From positions 1,364,001 through 1,428,000 of the forward strand of contig NZ_CP082923.1 in assembly GCF_019931575.1 (NCBI RefSeq): a stretch of DNA of 64,000 bases, given 5' to 3'. Under the pieces are notes generated by a model. It was not told where the DNA came from, searched no databases, and saw nothing but the letters and a program-made list of their open reading frames with translations. This DNA is from Caulobacter segnis (lineage in GTDB: Bacteria; Pseudomonadota; Alphaproteobacteria; Caulobacterales; Caulobacteraceae). Shown piece by piece: positions 29,015 through 37,562 of the stretch (its first letter is position 1; every line of letters starts with the position of its first letter). Both the position numbers and the translations under genes were made by a program.

Positions 29015-30367
29015 ATGAGCAAGCTCACCCGTCGTGGGATTTTGGCCGCCGGCATCGCCTTCCCGACCATCGTACCGGCCACGGTCCTCGGCCAGAGCGC
29101 GCCGTCGAACCGCATCAATATCGGCGTCATCGGCGTCGGTCGCATCGCGCGCGGCCACGACATGGTCGAGACGTTCAAGTACGACCACGCCCAGATCCTG
29201 GCGGTCTGCGACGTCGACTCCAAGCGCCTGGCCCTGGGCAAGCAGCTGGTCGACGAGACCTATACGAAGAAGTTCGGCCGCTCCTGGGACAGCGCCCGGA
29301 TTTATGGCGACTATCACGAGTTGCTGGCCGCCAAGGACCTGGACGCGGTGATCATCGCCACGCCCGACCACCAGCACGCCATCCTGGCCGTCCACGCGGT
29401 CAGGGCCGGCAAGGACGTCTATCTGCAGAAGCCGGCCTCGCTGACCATCGCCGAGGGCCGGACCATGGCCGACGCCGTCGCCGCCACCGGCCGCATCCTG
29501 CAGATCGGCTCGCAGCAGCGCTCGGACAGGCCGTGGCCGCAGTTCCGCCGCGCCTGCGAACTGGTCCGCAACGGCCGCATCGGCCAGCTCAAGCATGTCG
29601 AGGTCGGCCTGCCGGGCGATCCCTCGGGTCACCAGGCGCCGGAGCAGCCGATCCCGGCCAATCTGAACTACGACGCCTGGCTGGGCTCGACGCCGGAGGC
29701 CTACTACACCGAGATGCGGGTGCATCCGCAGGGCTCCTTCGACCGTCCGGGCTGGCTGCGTTGCGAGCAGTTCGGCGCGGGCATGATCACCGGCTGGGGC
29801 GCGCACCATGTCGACACCGCCCACTGGGGCATGGATATGGAGCACTCGGGTCCGGTCGAGATCTGGGGCTCGGCCGAGTTTCCCAAGAGCGGCCTGTGGA
29901 ACGTCCACGGCAAGTTCCTGACCCATGCCCGCTACGCCAACGGCGTGACCATGGACATCTCGGGCGACTTCCCCAACGGGGTGAAGTTCATCGGGACCGA
30001 GGGCTGGATCTTCGTCGCCCGCGACGCCGCCGTGACGTCCAGCGATCCCAGCTTCGGCGGCAAGCCGACTCCAGCCCTGGCCGCCAGCAACCCCAAGATC
30101 CTGGACAGCGTGATTGGGCCGAACGAGATCCACCTGCGCAAGTCCGAGGAGCAGCACGGCGACTGGCTGGACTCGATCCGGACGCGCAAGTCGCCGTCGG
30201 CCCCGGCCGAGGTCGGCCACCGCGCCTGCACCACCTGTCTGCTGCATCATGCGGCCATGAAGACCGGCCGGCGGCTGCGCTGGGACCCCAAGGCCGAGCG
30301 CTTCATCGGCGACGATGAGGCCAACGCGATGATCAGCCGTCCGCAGCGCAAGCCGTACACGTTCTAG
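29015..30367 (+). CDS. Tat-exported Gfo/Idh/MocA family oxidoreductase (second of pair)
   Basis: The 450-residue protein has a Tat-like signal (KLTRRGILAAGIAF, through TVLGQ), a Rossmann motif NIGVIGVGRIARGHD, then ATPDHQHAILAVHAVRAGKDVYLQKP with the QKP variant of the conserved lysine motif. The GWGAHHVDTAHWGM segment carries the active-site His residues. The family contains glucose-fructose oxidoreductase-like and 3-keto-sugar-forming enzymes in the periplasm. The ATG at 29015 has AGGAGGG upstream. It is the middle gene of the three-gene operon with 9- and 10-nt spacers. Confidence 0.93.
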   Translation: MSKLTRRGILAAGIAFPTIVPATVLGQSAPSNRINIGVIGVGRIARGHDMVETFKYDHAQILAVCDVDSKRLALGKQLVDETYTKKFGRSWDSARIYGDYHELLAAKDLDAVIIATPDHQHAILAVHAVRAGKDVYLQKPASLTIAEGRTMADAVAATGRILQIGSQQRSDRPWPQFRRACELVRNGRIGQLKHVEVGLPGDPSGHQAPEQPIPANLNYDAWLGSTPEAYYTEMRVHPQGSFDRPGWLRCEQFGAGMITGWGAHHVDTAHWGMDMEHSGPVEIWGSAEFPKSGLWNVHGKFLTHARYANGVTMDISGDFPNGVKFIGTEGWIFVARDAAVTSSDPSFGGKPTPALAASNPKILDSVIGPNEIHLRKSEEQHGDWLDSIRTRKSPSAPAEVGHRACTTCLLHHAAMKTGRRLRWDPKAERFIGDDEANAMISRPQRKPYTF

Positions 30368-30377
30368 GAGCCTGGCG

Positions 30378-30818
30378 ATGATCACCAGACGAGACCTCGC
30401 CATCGCCGCCGGGGCGGTGGCGCTGACCTTGGCCGGCGTCGCCGTCGCCCAGGCGCCCAAGCCGGCGTTGCTGGGCCCGTCGGTCTGGCGCTGGGACGAG
30501 ATCAAGTCCCACGACACCGACGTCGGCGCCTACGCCCAGATCGTCCGCGCGCCGACGGCGACGCTGGAGGAGTTGGAGATGCACGTCACGACGTTGAAGC
30601 CGGGACTGAGTTCGCACGCACCGCATACGCATCCGAACGAGGAGCTGGTGATCATCCGCGAAGGCGAGGTCGAGGTGCTGTCGGGCGGGGTCTGGAAGAA
30701 GGTCGGCCCGGGCGGGGTGGTGTTCAACGCCAGCAACAGCCCGCATGCGTTGCGGAATGTGGGGACCACGGATGCGGTCTATCACGTGATCAATTTCAAG
30801 ACGGAGAAGTCGCACTAG
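30378..30818 (+). CDS. Exported cupin domain protein
   Basis: This is a 146-residue protein with a Tat-like signal (MITRRDLAIAAGAVAL, ending AVAQAP) and one cupin barrel. The metal motifs are HAPHTHPNEELVIIREGEVEVL and, later, NASNSPHALRNVG, giving a His-His-Glu...His set. It may be a periplasmic sugar isomerase, epimerase or binding protein for the product of the two preceding oxidoreductases; that link rests only on the operon. It ends just before a terminator hairpin. Confidence 0.9.
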   Translation: MITRRDLAIAAGAVALTLAGVAVAQAPKPALLGPSVWRWDEIKSHDTDVGAYAQIVRAPTATLEELEMHVTTLKPGLSSHAPHTHPNEELVIIREGEVEVLSGGVWKKVGPGGVVFNASNSPHALRNVGTTDAVYHVINFKTEKSH

Positions 30819-30822
30819 AAAT

Positions 30823-30848
30823 CCCTCTCTCTAAGAGAGAGGGTTTTT
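30823..30848. terminator. Terminator hairpin between the cupin and glycosylase genes
   Basis: CCCTCTCTC (30823-30831) pairs perfectly with GAGAGAGGG (30835-30843) across a TAA loop, followed by TTTTT. The minus-strand glycosylase stop codon (30831-30833) lies inside it. Confidence 0.85.
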
Positions 30849-31319
30849 GAGAGCGGCCCAAGCCTGCGCCTTATGCTCGAACGTCCGCGCCGCATGCGCT
30901 GGAGAAGACGAGGGTAGGGCGATCGTCGGGATCCGCCCGCCGATCAGCCGCTCGCCCAGCTTGGCCGCCGTACCGCCATTGAAGGCGACAACCCGAAGCG
31001 CCGGCAGCGTCTCCACCAGCGCCAGCAGGTCATTCGCCGCCGGATCGCGGATCGCCGCATCCAGGCTGCCGGGGCGCTCGGCCTCGGCGATGACGTCCCA
31101 CAGGCCGACGCCGTGGGCGAGCAGCGCCGTCAAGCGCGCCTCGTAGTTCAGCGCCACGAGCGCCACGCCCAGCACGCCTTCCATCAGCCGCCAGAAGGCG
31201 TTCCTCGGATTGCCATAGTACTGCTGGACGGCCAGCGAGGCCTCGCCCGGCAGGCTGCCCAGGATCAGGACGCGTGTGTTCGCGTCGACGACCGGAGGGA
31301 AGCCCGCCTTGCGGGTCAT
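30831..31319 (-). CDS. DNA-deoxyinosine (hypoxanthine) glycosylase, uracil-DNA glycosylase superfamily
   Basis: This 162-residue single-domain protein has the N-terminal motif LGSLPGEASLAVQQYYGNPRNAFW, which matches the GSxPG...S...QYY..P.N.FW pattern of the hypoxanthine-DNA glycosylase branch. AFNGG near residue 115 and the C-terminal LPSSSPAHA, equivalent to the SPS/HP loop, complete the site. It should remove deaminated adenine (hypoxanthine) from DNA. It lies upstream of purB's 3' end by 7 nt but has its own ATG at 31319. Confidence 0.88.
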   Translation of the reverse strand: MTRKAGFPPVVDANTRVLILGSLPGEASLAVQQYYGNPRNAFWRLMEGVLGVALVALNYEARLTALLAHGVGLWDVIAEAERPGSLDAAIRDPAANDLLALVETLPALRVVAFNGGTAAKLGERLIGGRIPTIALPSSSPAHAARTFEHKAQAWAALKNPLS

Positions 31320-31326
31320 GGGCGAA

Positions 31327-32637
31327 TTAGGCCTGTTCCCCGAAGACGCGCTTGAAGATCACGTCGACGTTCTTGGTGTGGTAGCCGTAGTCGAACAGCT
31401 CCTCGAGCACGCTGTCGGACAGCGCCTTCGAGACCACCGGATCGGCCTTCAGGAAGTCGATGAACCGGCCTTCGCCGCGCCAGACCTTCATGGCGTTGCC
31501 CTGGACCGCCGCATAGGCGTCCTCGCGGCTGACGCCTTCCTGGGTCAGGGCCAGCATGACGCGCTGCGAGAAAACGAGGCCTCCCAGCTTGTCCAGGTTC
31601 TTGGCCATGTTGTCGGGATAGATGTTGAAGCGCTCGATGACGCCGGCCAGGCGGCGCAGCGCGAAGTCGAGGTGGATGGTGGCGTCGGGGCCGATGCCGC
31701 GCTCGACCGACGAGTGGCTGATATCGCGCTCGTGCCAGAGGGCGACGTTCTCCATCGCCGGGACCACGGCCGAACGGACCAGGCGGGCCAGGCCCGTCAG
31801 GTTCTCGGTCAGGATCGGGTTGCGCTTGTGCGGCATGGCCGACGAGCCCTTCTGGCCCGGATCGAACGGCTCCTCGGCTTCCAGGACCTCGGTGCGTTGC
31901 AGGTGGCGAATCTCGGTGGCCAGGCGCTCGACCGACGAGGCCACGACGCCCAGGGCCGCGAAATAGGCGGCGTGGCGGTCGCGCGGGATCACCTGGGTCG
32001 AGACCGGCTCGACGGCCAGGCCCATCTTGTCGGCCACGTGCTGTTCGACGCGCGGGTCGACATTGGCGAAGGTGCCGACGGCGCCCGAGATCGCGCAGGT
32101 GGCGATCTCGAACTTGGCCATCGCCAGGCGCTCCTTGGCGCGCTGGAACTCGGCGTAGTAGCCGGCCAGCTTCAAGCCGAAGGTGATCGGTTCGGCGTGG
32201 ATGCCGTGGCTGCGGCCGACGCAGACGGTCATCTTGTGTTCCATGGCCCGGCGCTTCAGCGCCTTCAGGACCAGGTCGACGTCTTCCAGCAGGAGGTCGG
32301 TGGCGCGCGACAGCTGCACGGCGAAGCAGGTGTCCAGCACGTCGCTGCTGGTCATGCCCTGGTGCAGGAAGCGGGCTTCGGGGCCGACGATTTCCGACAC
32401 GTGGGTCAGGAAGGCGATGACGTCATGCTTGGTGACGCGCTCGATCTCGTCGATGCGGTCGCTGTCCCAGACCGCGTCGCGGCCCTTTTCCCAGATCGTC
32501 TCGGCGGCGAGCTTCGGGATGGTCCCGATCTCGGCCATGGCGTCGGCGGCGTGGGCCTCGATCTCGAACCAGATCTTGTACTTGGTCTGGCTGGACCAGA
32601 TGGCGGCGGCTTCGGGGCGGGCATAGCGGCTGATCAT
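31327..32637 (-). CDS. purB: Adenylosuccinate lyase (PurB)
   Basis: The 436-residue fumarase/aspartase superfamily member has the signature GSSAMPHKRNPI and the active-site stretch TSSDVLDTCFAVQL. It cleaves SAICAR to AICAR and adenylosuccinate to AMP, so it works directly after PurC. The ATG at 32637 begins ISRYARPEAAAIWSSQ, the standard PurB start. It is the most upstream member of the minus-strand pur series here; the glycosylase gene follows 7 nt after its stop. Confidence 0.97.
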   Translation of the reverse strand: MISRYARPEAAAIWSSQTKYKIWFEIEAHAADAMAEIGTIPKLAAETIWEKGRDAVWDSDRIDEIERVTKHDVIAFLTHVSEIVGPEARFLHQGMTSSDVLDTCFAVQLSRATDLLLEDVDLVLKALKRRAMEHKMTVCVGRSHGIHAEPITFGLKLAGYYAEFQRAKERLAMAKFEIATCAISGAVGTFANVDPRVEQHVADKMGLAVEPVSTQVIPRDRHAAYFAALGVVASSVERLATEIRHLQRTEVLEAEEPFDPGQKGSSAMPHKRNPILTENLTGLARLVRSAVVPAMENVALWHERDISHSSVERGIGPDATIHLDFALRRLAGVIERFNIYPDNMAKNLDKLGGLVFSQRVMLALTQEGVSREDAYAAVQGNAMKVWRGEGRFIDFLKADPVVSKALSDSVLEELFDYGYHTKNVDVIFKRVFGEQA

Positions 32638-32691
32638 GGGGCGGCCGTTTCGGCCCGACCGCCCCGGGAGTCAAGGGAAGAGGCTTATTAC

Positions 32692-34194
32692 TTATGCTCC
32701 AGCCCGTTCCCTCATGTGCTTGGCCAGGCCGATGGCGGCCAGGCCGTAGTGGACGCCGGCCCAGGCGTAGAAGCATAGCGAGACGATGATGCCCTGCTGG
32801 GTCGAGCGGGCCATGGCGCCGGCGCAGGCCTTGGCCAGTTCGGGCGCGGAGCCCTTGGGGGCCAAGCCGCCGGGGCAGCTGGCCCCGAAGCTCTGGGCGC
32901 CGGGATCGCCGAACGATCCGGCCAGGGCGTGCAGGATGCCGGTCGAGCCGGGGTTGTTGAAGTTGAACTGCGCCAGGTGGTCGATCAGCCAGCCGGTGAA
33001 GACCGGCCCGCCGCCCAGGGCGATCAGGTTCAGGAAGAAGAACAGCAGGGCCGTGGCGGTGGCGCGGCGGCGCGGCTCGACCGAGTTCTGGACCACGGCG
33101 AAGGTCGGGGCCAGGTAGGTGTAGTGGAAGATGCCGGGGATCAGCAGGATCAGGGCGGTGGTCTGCCAGTGGGTCTGCAGATAGGCGCTGATATAGATCG
33201 GCGTGCAAACGATCAGGCCGATGGCCGGGGTCAGGGCGTACCACTTGAAGCTCTTCTTGCCGGCCCAGTCGGTCAGGAAGCCGCCGACCAGGGTACCGAT
33301 CCCGGCGGAGAACCCGCCGATCAGTCCGACGATCAGTCCCACCTGCGCCAAGCCCAGGCCGTAGGTGCGCACGAAGTAGGGCGGTACGAACGCGCCCGAG
33401 CCGTACGAGCCGAACGAGGCGATGGTCACCCCCAGAACCATGTGCAGCACCGGCCACTTGCCGAACAGGATTTTGGTCACGGCCCAGAGTTCGGAGAACT
33501 CGTTGGCCATGGAGAAGGCGGGCTTCGGCGCGGGCTCGACCACCAGGTTCTCGGCTTCCAGGGGGCGCTCGATGATCTCGGAGTGACCGCGCGGCGGTTC
33601 CTTGATCACCAGCTTGACGATCAGGGCCAGGATTACGCCGGGCAGGCCGACGATCACGAAGGCCACGCGCCAGCTGAACTCCTGGGCCAGCCAGCCGCCG
33701 GCCACTGCGCCAAACATGGTGCCCAGCGGGATGCCGAACGAGTAGATCGACAGGGCCGAGGCGCGCTTCTTGGGCTCGTAATAGTCGCTGATCAGAGAAT
33801 GGCTGGGCGGCGAGCAGCCGGCCTCGCCGACCCCGACGCCGAAGCGGAACAGGGCCAGCTGGGCGAAGCTCGTCGCCGCGCCGCACAGGGCGGTGAAGCC
33901 CGACCAGATGACCAGCGACAGCGAGATGATGGTCACGCGGTTCCAGCGCTCGGCCAGGCGGGCGATCGGGATGCCCAGGATCGTGTAGAGCAGGGCGAAG
34001 TAGAGGCCGCCCAGCAAACCCAGCTGGGTGTCGGTCAGCTTGAGGTCGACCTTGATGGCCTGACCGATGGTGGCGATGATCGTCCGGTCGATAAAGTTGA
34101 AGGTGTAGGCGGCCAGCAGGAGCCCCAGCACTGTCGCCTTATAGCCATTCGAATAAAGCGGCCGATCGCCGCCGGACGCACGCGCGTCGGCCAT
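32692..34194 (-). CDS. MFS transporter, spinster-like (copy 1)
   Basis: The 500-residue protein has about 12 membrane helices. MFS motifs include GIPIARLAERWNR between helices 2 and 3 and FGVGVGEAGCSPPSHSLISDY, the pattern of the spinster/ACS-like branch common in Caulobacterales and sphingomonads. Two loops of Cys/Gly-rich sequence occur near the C-terminus (FGASCPGGLAPKG). Substrate unknown. The ATG at 34194 has GGGAGAGAG upstream and an operator-like palindrome directly before that. A clear paralogue lies next to it (34303-35637). Confidence 0.92.
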   Translation of the reverse strand: MADARASGGDRPLYSNGYKATVLGLLLAAYTFNFIDRTIIATIGQAIKVDLKLTDTQLGLLGGLYFALLYTILGIPIARLAERWNRVTIISLSLVIWSGFTALCGAATSFAQLALFRFGVGVGEAGCSPPSHSLISDYYEPKKRASALSIYSFGIPLGTMFGAVAGGWLAQEFSWRVAFVIVGLPGVILALIVKLVIKEPPRGHSEIIERPLEAENLVVEPAPKPAFSMANEFSELWAVTKILFGKWPVLHMVLGVTIASFGSYGSGAFVPPYFVRTYGLGLAQVGLIVGLIGGFSAGIGTLVGGFLTDWAGKKSFKWYALTPAIGLIVCTPIYISAYLQTHWQTTALILLIPGIFHYTYLAPTFAVVQNSVEPRRRATATALLFFFLNLIALGGGPVFTGWLIDHLAQFNFNNPGSTGILHALAGSFGDPGAQSFGASCPGGLAPKGSAPELAKACAGAMARSTQQGIIVSLCFYAWAGVHYGLAAIGLAKHMRERAGA

Positions 34195-34211
34195 CCTGAC
34201 TCTCTCCCTTC

Positions 34212-34228
34212 AAACATTTGTTCTAATC
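34212..34228. promoter_or_regulatory. Operator-like site upstream of MFS copy 1
   Basis: AAACA-TT-TGTTC followed by TAATC, 18 nt before the ATG of the minus-strand gene. Read on the minus strand, GATTAGAACAAATGTTTGA closely matches the site ahead of the second MFS gene. This is the form of a TetR-family operator. Confidence 0.55.
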
Positions 34229-34302
34229 TTTGAAGGGACTGTGACGGAGCGGAAGGCAAAGCGCCAGGGGCTAAATTTCGAGCCTCCGGCGCGCCCCGGA
34301 AA

Positions 34303-35637
34303 CTAGGCGACCATCTCTTCGCGGATGCTGTTGCGGGCCGCCCAGAACAGGCCGAACGCGGCCAGGCCCAGCGTGGCCGAGGCGATCAGCGCCCAGCGCA
34401 CGCCCTGGGCTTCGCCAAGACCCATGTGGCCAGACAGCACGTCGCTGAGGATGCCTACGGCCAGCGGGCCCAGACCCAGGCCGATCAGGTTGATGATCAG
34501 CAGCAGCACGGCCGAGGCCGTGGCTCGCAGGGCCGGATCGACGATGCTCTGGGCGGTGGCGTAGACCGGGCCGTACCACAGGGTTCCCAGCAGGGCGTTG
34601 ATCGCCAGCAGACCGATGGCGGTCATCGGCGCGTCCAGGCTGACGGCGGTGATGTAGATCGGAATGGTGATTACCGAGGCGATCGCCGGCACGGTCACAT
34701 AGGCGCGCAGATCCTTGGCCCCGAGGCGGTCGGCGAAGACCCCGCCCAGCCAGGCGCCGATCACCCCAGCCGTGCCGCCAATCAGGCCGAGGGCCAACCC
34801 CAAGAACCCCGCCGACTTCAGGCCGAAGGTCGAGGCCAGCTGAGCCAGTTCCGGTCCGTGGTTGCGGAAGAAGAACGAAGCGGTGAACGGCGCGTGGCCA
34901 TAGCCGATGAAAGCCTTGATCGAGGCGGCCAGGGCCACCAGCCAGAAGGTCTTCTTGGTCGCTAGCACCGCGAGCGCGGCGGCGAAGCTGATCTGCGAAC
35001 TGGCGCGGGCGGCCATCTCGGCGGCCAGTTTCTTGCGCGGCTCGACCAGGGTGAGGGCCGCGACCAGGGCGAAGAGGACGCCCGGCGCGCCGGCGACCAT
35101 GAAGGCCGCGCGCCAGCCATAGGCGTCAGCGACCAGCCCGCCCATCGCCATGCCGGCCAGGGTGCCCAGCGGCGTGCCAATCGAATAGAAGGCGATGGCG
35201 CTGGCCCGCTTCTCGCGCGGCACGTAGTCGGTGATCAGCGAGTGGGCCGGCGGCGTGCAGCCAGCCTCGCCGACGCCCACGCCGATGCGGGCCAGGATCA
35301 ATTGCCAGAAGTTCTGGGTGAAGCCGCACAGCACCGTGAAGGCGCTCCAGGCCGCGACGGAGGCGCCGATGATGACGGGCCGGTTCTTCGTCTCGGCGAT
35401 CCGCGCGATCGGAATGCCCAGCACCGTATAGAAGACCGCGAAGGCCAGGCCCGTCATCATGCCCAGCTGCCAGTCGGCCAGACCCAGGTCGCGCTTGATC
35501 GGCTCGGCCAGGATGTTGACCACCTGCCGGTCCAGGAAGTTCAGGGTGTAGATGATCAGCAGGACCCACAGGGCGTAACGACGATAACCCGTCGAGACCG
35601 GGTTGATGACCGGCGACGGCGTGGCCGCTTCCGCCAT
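34303..35637 (-). CDS. MFS transporter, spinster-like (copy 2)
   Basis: The 444-residue protein is a paralogue of its neighbour: NFLDRQVVNILAEPIKRDL, GIPIARIAETKNR and IGVGVGEAGCTPPAHSLITDY align along the length. It has about 12 helices and a shorter loop region than copy 1. Substrate unknown. The ATG at 35637 is preferred to the longer frame because GGGAGAG lies just upstream. A palindrome at 35652-35663 precedes it. Each copy has its own operator-like site, so they may be separate transcripts. Confidence 0.92.
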   Translation of the reverse strand: MAEAATPSPVINPVSTGYRRYALWVLLIIYTLNFLDRQVVNILAEPIKRDLGLADWQLGMMTGLAFAVFYTVLGIPIARIAETKNRPVIIGASVAAWSAFTVLCGFTQNFWQLILARIGVGVGEAGCTPPAHSLITDYVPREKRASAIAFYSIGTPLGTLAGMAMGGLVADAYGWRAAFMVAGAPGVLFALVAALTLVEPRKKLAAEMAARASSQISFAAALAVLATKKTFWLVALAASIKAFIGYGHAPFTASFFFRNHGPELAQLASTFGLKSAGFLGLALGLIGGTAGVIGAWLGGVFADRLGAKDLRAYVTVPAIASVITIPIYITAVSLDAPMTAIGLLAINALLGTLWYGPVYATAQSIVDPALRATASAVLLLIINLIGLGLGPLAVGILSDVLSGHMGLGEAQGVRWALIASATLGLAAFGLFWAARNSIREEMVA

Positions 35638-35651
35638 GGGCGCTCTCCCTC

Positions 35652-35668
35652 GAACAGTTGTTCTAATC
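35652..35668. promoter_or_regulatory. Operator-like palindrome upstream of MFS copy 2
   Basis: GAACA-GT-TGTTC (35652-35663) followed by TAATC lies 15 nt before the ATG. It is the same arrangement as at 34212-34228, with 15 or more matching bases on the minus strand. Confidence 0.6.
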
Positions 35669-35741
35669 GTTGAGGTCACCTTAGACGCAGGCTAAGCCCG
35701 ATGGCCATCCGGCATTTTCGCCGGGGATGAGGGAGAGCGCC

Positions 35742-36368
35742 ATGGAACTCGTGATCGGCACCAAGGCTTGGTCCACCTGGTCGCTGCGTCCGTGGCTGGC
35801 CCTGAAGCGTACGGGGGCGTCGTTCAAGGAGATCGAGATCGCGCTGCGTCGAGGCGACGCCACCACGGCCGACATTGCCGCCTACTCGCCCAGCAGGCTG
35901 GCTCCGGCGCTGAAGGACGGCGACCTGGTGGTCTGGGACTCGCTCGCGATCTGCGAGTACCTGGCCGAGAAGTTCCCCGACGCCAAGCTGTGGCCTGACG
36001 ATCCGGCGCTCCGGGCGCTGGGCCGGTCGGCCGCCGCCGAAATGCACTCGGGCTTCCAGTCGCTGCGCGGCGAATGCCCGATGGCGCTGGAGGAAGCGCC
36101 GCGCAAGCTGGACATCTCCGAGGCCACCCAGAAGGACGTGCGCAAGATCGTCGAGCGCTGGAACCAGTTGCTCGAGCGTTCGGGCGGCCCGTTCCTGCTG
36201 GGCGAGTGGTCGATCGTCGACGCCTTCTACACGCCGGTGGCGACGCGCTTCCGCGGCTACGAGATTCGCCTGTCGGACTACGGCGACACCGGCGCGGCCG
36301 GGGCCTATGCCGAGCGCCTGCTGGAGACGCCGGAGTTCCTGGAGTGGGAGCGCGCCGCGAAGGGCTAG
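35742..36368 (+). CDS. Glutathione S-transferase family protein
   Basis: The 208-residue protein has a thioredoxin-like N-terminal domain starting ELVIGTKAWSTWSLRPWLAL, where Ser residues replace the usual CxxC-type centre, and a WDSLAICEYLAEKFP glutathione-contact segment (the Ser-specific SIAICEYL pattern). A helical C-terminal domain follows. It is soluble, and its substrate is unknown. GGGAGAG supports the ATG at 35742. Its TAG stop overlaps the convergent VOC gene stop in one CTAG. Confidence 0.92.
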   Translation: MELVIGTKAWSTWSLRPWLALKRTGASFKEIEIALRRGDATTADIAAYSPSRLAPALKDGDLVVWDSLAICEYLAEKFPDAKLWPDDPALRALGRSAAAEMHSGFQSLRGECPMALEEAPRKLDISEATQKDVRKIVERWNQLLERSGGPFLLGEWSIVDAFYTPVATRFRGYEIRLSDYGDTGAAGAYAERLLETPEFLEWERAAKG

Positions 36369-36970
36369 TCGGCGCGCCGCCGAGCCAGCTCGGCGCGGAT
36401 CAGCGTCTGGATGTCCATGCCGAAGATGGTCAGCCCGTCGATCTTGGCGTCGTCGATCGAGACGCCGCTGAGATTGACGTTGGTCAGGCGCGCGCCGCTC
36501 AGGTTGGCGTTGCCGAAGTTCGCGTTCGCCAGGTTCACGTCGTCGAAGATCGCGCCCGCCATGTCGCGGTTCTCGAAGCGCATCGGCTCGGCGGGCGTGA
36601 GCGGCTGACCGACGTCGATGCGGTTGCCATCCAGGTCCGCGAAGACGAAGGCCCGCAGGCCGTAGTCCTTGTCGGCCAGCGACTTGATGATCCGGACGCC
36701 GGCGGCGACCAGGCGGTCATGCAGGGCGTCGACATCGTCGACCAGCAGGTGGGCGATATTGGTGGTCGAGGACTTGTGGTCCCTGACCAGGCTCAGATGC
36801 AGCTCGGCCGCGTCCTTCTCCAGGATCATGAAGCCGACGGGATCGCCGTTCTGGAAGGTTTTCTCAAAGCCCAGGACGTCGCGGTAGAAGGCGCAGGACG
36901 CCTGGATGTCGCGCGTGAAGGCGGACGCGGCCAGGCGGCCGAACCTGATGTTCGAGATCGATGCGGTCAT
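36365..36970 (-). CDS. VOC (glyoxalase-like) domain fused to pentapeptide repeats
   Basis: This is a 201-residue protein. Residues 1-120 form a vicinal oxygen chelate fold (IRFGRLAASAFTRDIQASCAFYRDVLGFEKTF, through FADLDGNRIDV). Residues about 130-185 switch to pentapeptide repeats (RDMAGAIFDDVNLANANFGNANLSGARLTNVNL), with A(N/D)LxX units forming a short beta-helix. It ends IFGMDIQTLIRAELARRRAD. Fusion of the two folds is unusual. A resistance or small-molecule-binding role is possible but unproven. The ATG at 36970 is preferred to a longer Pro-rich frame. Confidence 0.85.
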   Translation of the reverse strand: MTASISNIRFGRLAASAFTRDIQASCAFYRDVLGFEKTFQNGDPVGFMILEKDAAELHLSLVRDHKSSTTNIAHLLVDDVDALHDRLVAAGVRIIKSLADKDYGLRAFVFADLDGNRIDVGQPLTPAEPMRFENRDMAGAIFDDVNLANANFGNANLSGARLTNVNLSGVSIDDAKIDGLTIFGMDIQTLIRAELARRRAD

Positions 36971-37082
36971 CGCTCGTGAAATCCCTGTGGAGGCGGGCAG
37001 GGGCGGCGGTGCGCTTGCCCGATGCGGAGCGGCGTCCGGCTCCGACCCTGCCACAGGGAGATGACGAGTCCTAGAGGCCCTC

Positions 37083-37541
37083 TCAGAGGCCTTCCGGAAC
37101 CCCGTTCTTGGCCGGCGGCGGGCTGCAGCGGCCGGCGCGGGCCTGGACGACGTAGAACAGGGCGCGGCCCTGGGCGAAGGCGCTGTGCTCGGCCAGCGGG
37201 TTGGTCGGCTGGCCGGTGGTCAGGCTCAGCGCCTGCTCGCCGCTGCCGGGCGCGGCCTGGCCCAGCGAGGCCTGGTTCCACTTGCTCAGCTGGGCGGCGC
37301 AGGCGGCGACCACGGCGTCGGCCACCACCTCGGCGCCGTCCTTCGAGCCGGCCAGGCTATAGGCCCAGCGGCGCGTGCATTCCTCGACCGGCGTCGACGG
37401 GTCGGCCGCGGCGGTGGCGCCGGGATTGGCCTTGAAGTCGGCGCAGATCTTCGGGTTGACCATCGCGTCGTGGCGGTTGTCGCACGCGGCGAGACTCAGG
37501 GCGGCGAGGGCCGCGACGGCCATCACGGGTTTGCGGATCAT
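37083..37541 (-). CDS. Predicted lipoprotein of unknown function
   Basis: The 152-residue protein has a signal peptide and lipobox (AALSLAAC, Cys20). The mature part has Cys residues in MVNPKICADF, EECTRRW, VAACAAQL and RCSPPP, suggesting disulfides in the periplasm. No family was recognised. It lies on the same strand as, and 21 nt after, the glycine-zipper gene and may be co-transcribed. Confidence 0.8.
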   Translation of the reverse strand: MIRKPVMAVAALAALSLAACDNRHDAMVNPKICADFKANPGATAAADPSTPVEECTRRWAYSLAGSKDGAEVVADAVVAACAAQLSKWNQASLGQAAPGSGEQALSLTTGQPTNPLAEHSAFAQGRALFYVVQARAGRCSPPPAKNGVPEGL

Positions 37542-37562
37542 GTTTTTGATTTCCGTCTGTTC

